DNA from: Bog-756 sp963727955
GTDB taxonomy: Bacteria > Actinomycetota > Acidimicrobiia > Acidimicrobiales > RAAP-2
Length of the DNA stretch: 64,000 bases
NCBI GenBank assembly: GCA_963727955.1
Contig: CAVSII010000001.1
Coordinates: 310,001 to 374,000 of the forward strand
Direction of reading: 5' to 3'
Shown: piece by piece, positions 1 to 9,102 of the stretch
Layout: each line of letters begins with the position of its first letter
How positions within the stretch are numbered: position 1 is the first letter of the stretch
Position numbers and translations under genes: made by a program
Notes under the pieces: generated by a model
The model's input: only the letters and a program-made list of their open reading frames with translations
Databases searched by the model: none
What the model was told of the DNA's origin: nothing

Positions 1-84
1 CAAGATTGACGTTGTAGCGTGCCCCTTGGTCATGGTCGTTGACGCGACCGTGGCAACTGTGCAGGTCCGAGAAAGGAGAGTTTC

Positions 85-1065
85 GTGAGCTCGACTACTT
101 CTGGTGCCTCGACGGTGCCGGTACTACCTGACTACGTCCCCATCCCCCCGTCCGTGCTGGGTCCGCCTCTCAACCAGGATGGTTATTACGTCGGGCGGGT
201 CGAACGGAACCTGTTCTGGGTCACCGACGGCACCTACCAGTCAGCATTCCTCGCCACCGATGAGGGAATCATCGTCTTCGACGCTCCGCCGACCATCGGC
301 CACAATCTTCGCCGGGCGGTGGACCAGATCGCCGAGGCCGAACGCATCGGCAACACCGTCACCCATCTCGTCTACTCCCATCACCATGCCGATCACGCCG
401 GGGCTGCCAACCTCTTCGGTAACGACCTGGTCCGGATCGGCCACGTGGAGACGCGGCGCCTTCTCCTGCGCGACAGCGATCCGACCAGGCCTGCGCCCGA
501 GGTGACCTTCCAGGACACCTACACCCTGAGGGTGGGCGGCGAGCGCGTGGAGCTGGCCTTTCGCGGGCCGAACCACACCCCGGACAACATCTTCATCCAC
601 TTTCCCGATCACGACGTCCTGATGCTCATCGACATCGCCAACTCGGGATGGGTGCCCATCTACAACTGCAACCTCAGCGAGGACATTCCTGGATATATCG
701 ATGCCCCGGCCACGGCCCTCACCTACCCCTGGAAGACCTATATCGGGGGACACCTGGGAAGGCTCGGGACACGTGAGGACATCGAGCTTCATCAGGCCTA
801 CATCGCCGACATTGTAGAGAGCGCCCACGGGGCCCTGTCCACGGTCGACCCCACCCCCTACTGGGCCAACTACGGAGAGAACGTCTGGGCCGCCGTCAGG
901 GGCTACCTCGATGAGGTGACCGATACGGCGACCGCACCCGTTGTCAAGAAGTACACCGGCCTTCTCGCCGCGGCCGACATCGAAGAGTTCACCCGGAGCA
1001 CGACCTTCATGATCATGCAGTCCTTGCGGCTCGACCAGGGTGTCGGCTCACAAGTGCACCCCTGA
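85..1065 (+). CDS. MBL-fold metallo-hydrolase
   Basis: The 326-residue protein has the metallo-beta-lactamase fold signature HHHADH at about residues 99-104, which binds the two-metal centre, and a further conserved histidine in GPNHTPDN. Family members hydrolyse thioesters, lactones, phosphodiesters or beta-lactams; the substrate here cannot be told. No signal peptide is evident, so it is probably cytoplasmic. The GTG start is chosen because GAAAGGAGAG lies just upstream at normal spacing. The next gene is about 260 bases downstream in the same direction, so co-transcription is possible but not shown. Later histidines (GGHLGRLG and DIELHQ) fit the usual C-terminal part of the fold. I am confident of the fold, not of the reaction. 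Confidence 0.85.
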   Translation: MSSTTSGASTVPVLPDYVPIPPSVLGPPLNQDGYYVGRVERNLFWVTDGTYQSAFLATDEGIIVFDAPPTIGHNLRRAVDQIAEAERIGNTVTHLVYSHHHADHAGAANLFGNDLVRIGHVETRRLLLRDSDPTRPAPEVTFQDTYTLRVGGERVELAFRGPNHTPDNIFIHFPDHDVLMLIDIANSGWVPIYNCNLSEDIPGYIDAPATALTYPWKTYIGGHLGRLGTREDIELHQAYIADIVESAHGALSTVDPTPYWANYGENVWAAVRGYLDEVTDTATAPVVKKYTGLLAAADIEEFTRSTTFMIMQSLRLDQGVGSQVHP

Positions 1066-1329
1066 TCTCGAGATCGATCCGACGTCAGCGGAGATGGAGG
1101 ACCAGCGGTCCGGCTGTCCGGTTGGGCACTGCTCGGGCGCCTTACGACGAGCTCGGATCGAGCGCTCCCGCCTGGGTAGCCGCCGCCGCCCGCCGCCCAG
1201 ATAGGTTGTCGATCACCCGCACACGACGTGGCCCGGTCCACCCGTGGATCCGCGGTCGGGGGCGGTGGCCCCTGTGGATGTGGGAGCCTGACGTCATAGA
1301 GGGGAGCGAAACATAGGGGAGCGAACGCC

Positions 1330-2610
1330 ATGTCGATGATCGACTACGACGCCAAGCCGGTCACTCCTCAGGTCCGACTGGTCGGGCACCGGGCGTCCTC
1401 CGTCGGGTACAGCATCCGCGACTTTCTCAGTCGTAACGGCGTCCCTTATGAGTGGGTCGAGGTGGACGACACGGAGCGGGTCGCAACCTTGCTACCGGCG
1501 GGGGAGTGGGCGGCGGACCGGCTTCCGGTGTGCATCCTGCCCAGCGGTATGCAGCTCGCTCCGGCCACCCTGGAAGGTGTGGCGGCAGGGCTGGGCATGG
1601 TGTTGGCTCCGTCACTGCCGGAGTACGACCTGACGATCGTGGGGGCCGGTCCGGCCGGGCTGGCCGCCGCCGTGTATGCCGCATCCGAGGGTTTGCGGGC
1701 CGTGGCCATCGAAGCTGTGGCACCCGGAGGTCAGGCCGGGACGACCTCGATGATCGAGAACTATCTCGGGTTCCCCCAGGGGATCAGCGGGAGCGAATTG
1801 GCGACGCGGGCAACGGCCCAGGCCAAGAGATTCGGGGCCGAGATTCTTCTCGCCCGGCGGCTGTCTGACATGACCAGGGACGGCCCGGGCTATGTCACCC
1901 ATCTTTCCGACGGGGCGGCTGTGCGGTCACGCTCCGTGCTGGTAGCCAGCGGTGTGGACTGGCGTCGCCTGGAGGTTCCGGGCATCGACGAGCTCCTGGG
2001 CTCGGGCGTGTACTACGGTGCCGGCCCCAGCGAGGCGGTCACCTGCAGCGGGTGCCGAGTAGCCATTGTCGGGGGAGGGAACTCGGCCGGTCAGGCGGCT
2101 ATCCGCTTCTCCCGTTACGCCGCCCAGGTGACCTTGCTGGTCCGGGGTCGCTCGCTTGAGGCATCGATGTCCCAGTACCTGATCAGTCAGGTCAAGGAGC
2201 GGGAAAACGTCGAGGTTCGGACAGACACGGAAGTGGTCAGCCTCGAATCGGACAGCCGCCTACGGTCCATGATGCTCTCGTCAGGAGGCACGATGTCCCG
2301 CCTGTCCGCTGACGAGCTCTTTGTGTGCATTGGAGGGGAGCCCCGTACCCAAGGGGCGGCCAACGTGGGACTTGCTCTCGACGGCGCCGGATTCGTGCGC
2401 ACCGGGGCAGACCTCAGCTCGTCGGCCGGTGCCCTCGACGGATGGTCGTTGTCTCGTCAACCCCTGCCTCTGGAAACCAACCTGCCGGGGCTTTTCGCGG
2501 CCGGCGATGTCCGAAGCGGGTCGATCAAGCGCTGCGCGGCCGCCATAGGCGAGGGGTCCATGGTGGTGGCGCTGGTCCACCAGCGCCTCGCCGAAGTCGG
2601 CGGTGAGTGA
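1330..2610 (+). CDS. Thioredoxin-reductase-like FAD/NAD(P) oxidoreductase with N-terminal glutaredoxin-like domain
   Basis: The first ~95 of 426 residues resemble a glutaredoxin/thioredoxin-like fold but lack a CxxC pair. A two-dinucleotide-fold flavoprotein follows: the FAD motif GAGPAG at 105-110, then GGQAGTTSMIENYLGFP, a NAD(P) motif VAIVGGGNSAGQAA near 240, and the C-terminal FAD motif LFAAGDVR. The usual CxxC redox pair of thioredoxin reductase is replaced by SEAVTCSGCR, where the cysteines CSGC sit immediately before the NAD(P) fold. It therefore probably does not reduce classical thioredoxin. It overlaps the following LUD gene by 8 bases, suggesting a shared operon. The ATG follows GGGGAGCGAACGCC. 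Confidence 0.85.
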   Translation: MSMIDYDAKPVTPQVRLVGHRASSVGYSIRDFLSRNGVPYEWVEVDDTERVATLLPAGEWAADRLPVCILPSGMQLAPATLEGVAAGLGMVLAPSLPEYDLTIVGAGPAGLAAAVYAASEGLRAVAIEAVAPGGQAGTTSMIENYLGFPQGISGSELATRATAQAKRFGAEILLARRLSDMTRDGPGYVTHLSDGAAVRSRSVLVASGVDWRRLEVPGIDELLGSGVYYGAGPSEAVTCSGCRVAIVGGGNSAGQAAIRFSRYAAQVTLLVRGRSLEASMSQYLISQVKERENVEVRTDTEVVSLESDSRLRSMMLSSGGTMSRLSADELFVCIGGEPRTQGAANVGLALDGAGFVRTGADLSSSAGALDGWSLSRQPLPLETNLPGLFAAGDVRSGSIKRCAAAIGEGSMVVALVHQRLAEVGGE

Positions 2611-3289
2611 CGTGGATGGGTCACCGGCCACAGACCTGCCCGGGGACCGCTCGGCGGCGGGTCCGAGCGACGAGGCGGAGGCGGAGTTCTCTCGCCCCGC
2701 CCCGCCCGAGCGCATCGGCGCCGTAGCCAGCGCCCTCGAAGGCAATGGCATCACCACCATCGTGGTCGGCTCCGCCGAAGAGGCGAGAAACGCTGTGCGT
2801 TCCATCCTCCCGGTGGGAGCCGAGGTCTACAACAACACCTCCCGCACGCTGGAGGAGATGGGTGTGGCCGAGGACATCGAACGGTCCGGGCAGTATCAGC
2901 CCCTTCGCCCCCGTCTCTACCAGATGGACCGCCAAATGCAGGTGCGCGAGATGCGGCAGCTTTCCGCTTCACCCGATTGGGTCGTCGGGAGCGTCCACGC
3001 CCTCACCGAGCAAGGTTCACTTCTCATTGCCTCCGCCAGCGGGAGCCAGCTGGGACCGATCGCTTCCGGAGCGGGTCACGTCCTACTGGTGGTCGGTGCG
3101 CAGAAGATCGTGCCCGATTTCGACACAGGACTGCGACGCATCTACGAGTACTGCTTTCCTCGCGAGGATCAGCGGGCCAGGCAGGCCTACGGCGTTCCCA
3201 GCGGAGTGAACAATCTCCTGGTCATCAACAAGGTGGTCGCCCCCGGCCGGATCACCACCATCCTGGTCAACCAAGCCCTCGGGTTCTGA
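2603..3289 (+). CDS. LUD-domain protein (LutC/YkgG-like)
   Basis: This 228-residue protein matches the LUD fold: an AVASALEGNGITTIVVGS segment, then VYNNTSRTLEEMG, SVHALTEQGSLLIASASGSQ and GAGHVLLVVGAQKIVPDFDTGL. In lactate-utilisation complexes LUD proteins partner with iron-sulphur proteins. No lutA/lutB neighbours are present, so lactate oxidation cannot be assumed. The GTG start overlaps the end of the flavoprotein gene by 8 bases, which argues for translational coupling. The N-terminal ~35 residues are acidic and not conserved in appearance. A stand-alone role linked to the flavoprotein is an inference from position only. Confidence 0.8.
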   Translation: MSDVDGSPATDLPGDRSAAGPSDEAEAEFSRPAPPERIGAVASALEGNGITTIVVGSAEEARNAVRSILPVGAEVYNNTSRTLEEMGVAEDIERSGQYQPLRPRLYQMDRQMQVREMRQLSASPDWVVGSVHALTEQGSLLIASASGSQLGPIASGAGHVLLVVGAQKIVPDFDTGLRRIYEYCFPREDQRARQAYGVPSGVNNLLVINKVVAPGRITTILVNQALGF

Positions 3290-3427
3290 GCCCGCGACGG
3301 CCCGCCCTCGGCGCCGACAATCAGCCGTGGAGCCGGAGGCCGGTAGGGAGGAACCTGCCGTCCAATTCGGGCCGGGAAGCCGGCCGCCCACAGACTCGCC
3401 GCCGTAGCCCGCACGTCACTGTTGGCC

Positions 3428-3488
3428 CGCTGGCAACGGGGGTATAAATGGCATAGGTGGATCCGGGGTCTGTAGCGCTGGCAACGGG
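3428..3488 (+). repeat. Direct repeat CGCTGGCAACGGG, two copies 48 bases apart
   Basis: A 13-base sequence occurs at 3428-3440 and again at 3476-3488, just upstream of the MFS gene at 3514. An AT-rich hexamer, TATAAA, lies between the copies and could be a -10 element. The spacing is close to a whole number of helical turns. This could be a pair of regulator half-sites or chance. Confidence 0.4.
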
Positions 3489-3513
3489 TCACGAGTTACA
3501 GAGGTGAACCTGG

Positions 3514-4815
3514 GTGAGCCCACAAGCTCTGGAGGGAGTTCGGTCGAGGCCGGCCAGCAAGCCGTGCTTCGACTGCCTCGACGAGGCCATCGCCACCGAT
3601 CGCCCGTTGGCCTCCGCCCCCCGCCAGGTGGCCTTCTGGCTGATCGCCTACGTGTTCGCCATCACCATGCTGGGGACCACCCTCCCCACCCCTCTCTACG
3701 TCATCTACCAGAGCCAGTGGCACTTCTCTTCCGGCGTGGTGACCTTGATCTTTGCCGTCTACGCGGCGGGCGTGCTCACCGCCCTGCTCTTCGCCGGACG
3801 CTCGTCCGACCAGGTCGGACGCAGATCCGTGCTCGCAACCGCCCTCGCCTTCAGCGCATTGAGCACGGTCGTGTTCATCGTGGCCCCATCGGTCGGCTGG
3901 CTGTTCCCCGCCCGGATCCTGTCCGGCTTCTCCGCCGGTCTCATGACCGGCACCGGGACAGCAGCGCTCACCGAGATGCTGGGACGCAGAAATCCGCGGC
4001 ACGCCACCCTCGTGGCCACGGCGGCCAACACCGGCGGCCTGGGGCTCGGCCCTCTTGTTGCCGGCCTGTTCGCTCAGTACGGTCCGGACCCGACGGTGCT
4101 GGTCTTCGAGGTGTACCTGGGTTTCTTGGCGGTCGCAGCCATCGCCGTGGTGGCTGTCCCCGAGACGGTGACCACGCGTCAGAGACTGACCATTCACTTC
4201 GGCGGCTTCGATTTTCCCGATGCAGGAAGGGACGAGTTCGTAGCCGCCGGCGTGGCCGCCTTCGCCAGTTTCAGCCTGCTGGGGATCTTCAGCGCACTGG
4301 CGCCCACCTTTCTCGGCGGTGTTCTGCACGAACAGAGCCACGCCGTCGCCGGCGCCGTCGTATTCATGATCTTCGGCATCGCCACGGTGACCCAGCTCGT
4401 CGCCGGCCGGTTCGACTACCGCAGGGTTGTGTCCTTTGGGCTGGCCCTCTTCCTGGTGGTCCTGGCCCTCATCGTCGCCGGGTTGTCGCAGGCGTCGCTG
4501 GACCTGTTTCTGGTTGGTACCGCAGTGGGAGGCATTGCGGTGGGCTGCGTCTTCATCGGCAGCCTTTCGACCGCCAACCGTCTGGCCCCGCCCGAGCGGA
4601 GGGGTCAGGTCATCTCTCTGTTTTTCGTGTTCTGCTATTTGGGACTGGCCGTCCCGGTCATCGGCGTTGGCATCGCCACTGAATACTTCGGCGTCTTCCG
4701 GTCGGTTGTCGCCTGTTCGATCGCCCTCGCCGCTCTGTCCCTTTTCTCCCTGGCCGCACTGCAAAAGGGCCGACCAGCGAGTGCGGAGACTGTCGGAGGA
4801 CAGAGCGCTCCATAA
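3514..4815 (+). CDS. MFS transporter
   Basis: A 433-residue polytopic protein with about 12 hydrophobic segments. The MFS loop motif between helices 2 and 3 is recognisable as FAGRSSDQVGRRSVL, and an RLAPPERRGQVISLFF loop lies in the second half. The hydrophobic profile begins after about 35 polar residues, so the true start could be slightly internal; the GTG at 3514 follows GAGGTGAACCTGG. The sequence resembles drug/efflux-type MFS proteins, but no substrate can be assigned. It lies in an intergenic context with a possible repeat operator upstream. Confidence 0.85.
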   Translation: MSPQALEGVRSRPASKPCFDCLDEAIATDRPLASAPRQVAFWLIAYVFAITMLGTTLPTPLYVIYQSQWHFSSGVVTLIFAVYAAGVLTALLFAGRSSDQVGRRSVLATALAFSALSTVVFIVAPSVGWLFPARILSGFSAGLMTGTGTAALTEMLGRRNPRHATLVATAANTGGLGLGPLVAGLFAQYGPDPTVLVFEVYLGFLAVAAIAVVAVPETVTTRQRLTIHFGGFDFPDAGRDEFVAAGVAAFASFSLLGIFSALAPTFLGGVLHEQSHAVAGAVVFMIFGIATVTQLVAGRFDYRRVVSFGLALFLVVLALIVAGLSQASLDLFLVGTAVGGIAVGCVFIGSLSTANRLAPPERRGQVISLFFVFCYLGLAVPVIGVGIATEYFGVFRSVVACSIALAALSLFSLAALQKGRPASAETVGGQSAP

Positions 4816-4909
4816 GCGGACAGTGGATGCCATGGATGGGCTCCGTGGGTGGTGGGCGCGCCATCACGAGAATGCTGATCCTTCGCTTGGACGAGGCACC
4901 GGTACTGAC

Positions 4910-4931
4910 AATGTGCGTGGTCGCGCACATT
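4910..4931. promoter_or_regulatory. 22-base inverted repeat, candidate operator of the 4977 MFS gene
   Basis: AATGTGCG at 4910-4917 and CGCACATT at 4924-4931 are perfect reverse complements separated by six bases. The dyad sits about 45 bases upstream of the GTG start, where a repressor would overlap a promoter. The size and symmetry fit a dimeric HTH regulator; the cognate protein is unknown. Confidence 0.5.
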
Positions 4932-4976
4932 CCTGGGTAGGGAAACGTCTGGAAAGATCGGTCGAAGAGAGGGAAC

Positions 4977-6536
4977 GTGGCCACAATCAGCACAGAAGCA
5001 CCGGTCCGGCCGGACCAGCACCAAGCCCCCGAAGGAACCATCCAGAGTCTCATCCCGGCGCGGCTCGACCGCCTCGGTTGGTCGCGGTTCCACACCCGAT
5101 TGGTCATCGCTCTCGGGGTGGCGTGGATGCTGGACGGTCTCGAAATCACCATCGCCAGCAACGCCGAAGGTCTCATCAGTCAGAAGCAGGCCCTCAATCT
5201 CTCCTCTTCCGAAGTGGCCTTTGCCGTGGGCACCGTCTACCTGTTGGGCGAGGTGGTCGGGGCTCTCTTCTTCGGGCGGATGTCAGACAAGTTCGGCCGG
5301 CGCAACTTGTTCATGATCACCCTGGGCGTGTACCTGTTCGGCGGCCTGCTCACCGCCCTGACCTTCGGGCACTCGCCGGGTTGGGCCTACTGGCTGTGGG
5401 CTTCCCGCTTCATCGCCGGCATGGGCATCGGTGGGGAGTACGCGGCCATCAACTCAGCCATCGACGAGCTCATCCCGGCCAAATACCGGGGCCGGGTGGA
5501 CATCGCTGTCAACGGGACCTACTGGGGCGGTGCCCTCATCGCCACTGTGCTCACCATTCTGGTGGTGAACCACCTCCCCGTCAGTTACTCCTGGCGAGTG
5601 GCTTTCCTGTTCGGCCCGGCGCTGGGCTTCGTCATCCTGTTCGTGCGCAAGAACCTGCCCGAAAGCCCCCGGTGGCTCCTCATGCACGGGCGACAAAAGG
5701 AGGCCGACAAAGCCGTAGACGAAATCGAGCAGCACGCCAAGGACAGCGGCGGCACCCTGGGGGACGTCGATGAGTCCAAGGTCATCGAGATCACCCCGGC
5801 CAGCGACATCGGATTCGTGGCTCTGGCCCGGACCCTCTTCGTCCACTACCCGAGGCGGGCCATCCTTGGCGCCACCCTCATGATCACCCAGTCGTTCCTC
5901 TATAACGCCATCTTCTTCACCTACGCCTTGGTTCTCACCAAGATCTACAACGTCCCAGCCACCGACACCGCTTACTACTTCATCTTCTTCGCCCTGGGGA
6001 ATCTCATCGGGCCGCTCACCATCGGGCGTCTCTTCGACACCATCGGGCGCCGGAAGATGATCGCCGGCACGTACATCCTGTCCGGCTGCCTGCTCGCCTT
6101 CAGCGCTGTCCTGTTCAACGCCGGCGCCCTCAATGCGGTGAGCCAGACGGCGTGCTGGTGCGTGATCTTCTTCTTCGCCTCGGCCGGCGCATCGTCGGCC
6201 TACCTCACCGTGAGCGAGATCTTCCCGGTGGAGGTACGGGCCAAAGCCATCGCTGTCTTCTTTGCCATCGCCCAGAGCTTCGGTGCCCTCGGGCCCTGGC
6301 TCTACGGTGAGCTCATCGGCAACGGGCAGGACCATTTCAAGCTGTTCATCGGCTACCTCATCGGGGCCGGGGTGATGGCCATCGGCGGGATCGTCGCTGC
6401 TTTCCTCGGTGTAGACGCCGAGCAGCGGTCGCTCGAGGACATTGCCCAGCCGCTCTCAGCCACTCATCCATCGCCCCACCTGGCGGCGGTGACCGGCGCA
6501 CCCCGGTCCCCTGCGGCCAGGAGCACGCTTTTCTGA
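4977..6536 (+). CDS. MFS transporter, sugar/organic-acid porter type
   Basis: A 519-residue protein with 12 predicted membrane spans. The start region DGLEITIASNAEGLI and the loop FFGRMSDKFGRRNLFM, followed by GMGIGGEYAAINSAIDELIP, are typical of the sugar-porter/metabolite:H+ symporter branch. The second half repeats the motif as IGRLFDTIGRRKMIAG. The helix-4 region retains the GGEY motif common to this branch. The central cytoplasmic loop is about 60 residues. The GTG start follows GAGAGGGAACGTG. It probably imports a small carbon compound, but the substrate is not evident. A 22-base inverted repeat lies just upstream. Confidence 0.88.
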   Translation: MATISTEAPVRPDQHQAPEGTIQSLIPARLDRLGWSRFHTRLVIALGVAWMLDGLEITIASNAEGLISQKQALNLSSSEVAFAVGTVYLLGEVVGALFFGRMSDKFGRRNLFMITLGVYLFGGLLTALTFGHSPGWAYWLWASRFIAGMGIGGEYAAINSAIDELIPAKYRGRVDIAVNGTYWGGALIATVLTILVVNHLPVSYSWRVAFLFGPALGFVILFVRKNLPESPRWLLMHGRQKEADKAVDEIEQHAKDSGGTLGDVDESKVIEITPASDIGFVALARTLFVHYPRRAILGATLMITQSFLYNAIFFTYALVLTKIYNVPATDTAYYFIFFALGNLIGPLTIGRLFDTIGRRKMIAGTYILSGCLLAFSAVLFNAGALNAVSQTACWCVIFFFASAGASSAYLTVSEIFPVEVRAKAIAVFFAIAQSFGALGPWLYGELIGNGQDHFKLFIGYLIGAGVMAIGGIVAAFLGVDAEQRSLEDIAQPLSATHPSPHLAAVTGAPRSPAARSTLF

Positions 6537-6782
6537 CGTCTTCCGACGTCGGCGGGCGGGGAACTGAGTGCTGGGCCCCGGAGCCGGGTGGCGGAACCCC
6601 GCTCGGACGGGGCCCAGCGGGCAGGCAAGCTAACGGTGCAACGGAGGGTTGCCGCAATTGGGAACCGACCTGGGCCATCGCCCCTGGCCGGCCCGGCGGC
6701 CGGTACCATCACCCGGCCCCCAGAGGCCGGTTCCCCTTGATTTCTCGGTCCATCGGCGCCCACACTGGGTGGAGACGGATCC

Positions 6783-7145
6783 GTGAGGAGGCCCGTGGCG
6801 AACCCCCACTGGCTGTTGGAAGCAATCAAGCACATCGAGCAGACCGGTGAAGAGGCGCAGCGGGCTATCGCCGAAGGGGTCGTATCGATCGACAGAGCCC
6901 GGGAGCGGTTGACAGCGGGTGTGCCCGTTTCGGAGATCGTCGATGACCTCATCGCCCGGGGCGGTCGCGACGCTCGTTTGAGGTCTTCGGCGGCCATCGA
7001 CGCCTTCGAGCACGCCGTCATGGTGTACCGAGTCGGCCTGATCCGTGCCATGGTCGACGAAGAGAAGTTGAGCTTCTCCGAGGTCGGCCGGCGTATGGGG
7101 GTGTCGAGACAGATGATCGCCCGGTTGTACCGCTACGAGGAATAG
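6783..7145 (+). CDS. Small helix-turn-helix protein
   Basis: A 120-residue, mostly helical soluble protein. Its C-terminus, LSFSEVGRRMGVSRQMIARLYR, reads as a helix-turn-helix, so DNA binding is likely. The N-terminal half (IKHIEQTGEEAQRAIAEGVVSIDRARERL) is helical and could dimerise. Two starts are possible: GTG 6783 with GGAG eight bases upstream, or GTG 6795 with AGGAGG only three bases upstream. I keep the longer one. It stands alone between convergent and parallel neighbours, so its target cannot be deduced. Confidence 0.65.
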   Translation: MRRPVANPHWLLEAIKHIEQTGEEAQRAIAEGVVSIDRARERLTAGVPVSEIVDDLIARGGRDARLRSSAAIDAFEHAVMVYRVGLIRAMVDEEKLSFSEVGRRMGVSRQMIARLYRYEE

Positions 7146-7193
7146 GCCGTCCTGCCAGCGGCAGCACCTAACGAACATTCTGATCGGCACTTT

Positions 7194-7214
7194 GGCCATG
7201 ACCAAAGCATGGCC
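7194..7214. terminator. Stem-loop between convergent genes
   Basis: GGCCATG (7194-7200) and CATGGCC (7208-7214) form a 7-bp stem with a seven-base loop. It lies between the ends of the plus-strand HTH gene and the minus-strand SnoaL-like gene. No T-tract follows, so it is a weak call. Confidence 0.35.
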
Positions 7215-7243
7215 GATGGGGAAAAAGTAGGCCGATCGTCGTC

Positions 7244-7666
7244 TCAGTCAGTGGCTGCCCAGGAGAAGAACCGGTCAGCCGCCCCTTGGTCCTCGAAGAA
7301 GACCTCGATCCGGGACAGAAGATCGTCCGGGTCGGACTCGAGAAGGTAGATGTGGTGCCCCCGGTAGATGCCCCCCCGGTTTTGGGCCTGGGCGAACTGC
7401 AGGGCGGTGATGTGCATTTCGCCGACCATCCAATCGATCCACTTCAGCACCTCGAATGTGCCGCGCGACACCTCGATCAGCTTTCCCATGTGATGTCTTA
7501 CTTCGTCCGGTCCGTGGAACACGCCGGCGATCGGGCTGCTCCCGGGAACGGTGTACACGACGGTCGGCGAGACCAGCCGGACGGCCTCGTCGATCTGATT
7601 GGCGGAGTAGCTCATGAAGAACCGCTTTGCGTTGACCAGACGCTGGGGCTCTTCGGAGGGCGCCAT
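7244..7666 (-). CDS. SnoaL-like / NTF2-fold protein
   Basis: The 140-residue protein fits the NTF2-like fold: an N-terminal helix (RFFMSYSANQIDEAVRLVS), VVYTVPGSSPIAGVFHGPDEV, a central helix, and a strand pair ending in HHIYLLESDPDDLLSRIEVFF. In SnoaL-type proteins this fold forms a cone-shaped pocket that can bind or isomerise small molecules; many members have no known activity. No export signal is visible. It is transcribed towards the HTH gene and away from the LLM oxidoreductase gene; no operon partner is evident. Confidence 0.75.
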   Translation of the reverse strand: MAPSEEPQRLVNAKRFFMSYSANQIDEAVRLVSPTVVYTVPGSSPIAGVFHGPDEVRHHMGKLIEVSRGTFEVLKWIDWMVGEMHITALQFAQAQNRGGIYRGHHIYLLESDPDDLLSRIEVFFEDQGAADRFFSWAATD

Positions 7667-7924
7667 GCAACCGATCCTAGATGAGACCTCGGTCGTCCAT
7701 TCGGCCAGCCGGGTCCCGTCCGATGGGCGTCCGGTGTCCTCTTATCCACCGGTCAGTCAATGTTCCCGCCCATCTCCCCCTGAGCTCACCCGAACTTCCC
7801 TATGCGCCTCGACCGAAGGGAGAGAAGGCGGGCCGCGGGCGCCGGAGGAAGAGCGGATCTGCGCCGGATAGGGTGGCCACGGATCCGCCCGTTCGGGCGT
7901 CACCAAGTGAAATCTTGAGGCGTT

Positions 7925-8959
7925 ATGGACCACCTACTGGAGCTCGGCCTCGATACCTTCGGTGACGTCACCGAAACGGTTGGCGGAGAGACGGTTTCCT
8001 ACGCACAGGTGATCCGCGATGTCATCGAGGAGGCGGTACTGGCCGACGAGTTGGGCGTGGACTTCATCGGGGTGGGCGAGCACCACCGGGATGACTTCGC
8101 CATCTCGTCGCCGGAGGTCGTCCTGGCCGCTATCGCCGGTCGCACCCACCGCATCCACGTGGGTTCTGCGGTGACGGTGATGAGCTCGGACGACCCGGTA
8201 CGCGTCTTCGAGCGGTTTGCCACTTTGGACGCGGCTTCGCACGGTCGTGCGGAGGTGATCCTCGGTCGCGGTTCGTTCACCGAGTCGTTCCCGCTGTTCG
8301 GCTACGAGCTCAGCCAGTACGAAGAGCTGTTCGAGGAGAAAGTCAACCTGTTTGCCGAACTGCTCACGGAACAGCCCGTGACCTGGCACGGTCGCACCCG
8401 ATCGGGACTGGCCAACCAGAGGGTATATCCGAGGACCGAGTCCGGACACCTGAAGACCTGGATCGGTGTGGGCGGGAGCCCCGAGTCCGTTGCTCGAGCG
8501 GCTCGTTACCGGATGCCGCTGATGTTGGCCATCATCGGCGGCAACCCCGAGCGGTTCGTGCCCTTTGTCGACCTCTATCACCGAGCCCTCGAGGCTCTGG
8601 AAGCGCCGGACCTGCCGGTCGGGGTGCATTCACCGGGCTACGTGGCCGATGCCGATGAACAGGCGCGGGATGAGCTGTGGCCCTACATGAAGCAGGTGCG
8701 CGACCGGATCGGCGCCGAGCGTGGGTGGGGACCCATGCAACGGGCATAGTTCGACCATGACGCCGGATCGGATGGGTCCCTCTACGTCGGCTCCCCGGAG
8801 ACGGTGGCCCGTAAGATCGTTACCACTGCCAAAGTGCTCGGCCTGGCCCGGTTCGACATGAAGTACAGCGCCGGGCGGCTTCCTCACGCAAAGATGATGC
8901 GGAGCATCGAGCTGTACGGGGAGCAGGTGAAGCCGCTGGTGCGGGAAATGCTCAGCTGA
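7925..8959 (+). pseudogene. LLM-class flavin-dependent oxidoreductase interrupted by an in-frame TAG
   Basis: The reading frame opens at ATG 7925 and encodes a luciferase-like monooxygenase: ELGVDFIGVGEHHRDDFAISSPEVVL, then RFATLDAASHGRAEVILGRGS and TWIGVGGSPESVARAARY. A TAG at 8747-8749 stops it after 274 residues. The same frame then continues without interruption to TGA at 8957-8959, encoding YVGSPETVARKIV and RFDMKYSAGRLPHAKMM, the conserved family C-terminus. One base change, GAG to TAG, explains the break. Such enzymes use FMNH2 or F420H2. An FMN reductase gene follows at 9103. The locus may be a recent pseudogene, a sequencing error or a readthrough case. Confidence 0.8.
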
Positions 8960-9102
8960 CCGCAGATGGGCGTATCGCTGTAGGAGCGGAGCCATGAGGA
9001 ACGAGAAAGGAAGAATGAAATGACGGGGAATCCGACCGGTGCCAGTTGTATTCCTCTTGGTCCGGCATGACCGGCCGACGGCCCAGGCCCGCTGGTCGCT
9101 GA

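Noticed and set aside
3496..4833. A 445-residue minus-strand open frame opposite the first MFS gene
   Set aside because: It is an acidic and Gly/His-rich shadow without any motif; the plus strand has clear transporter helices.
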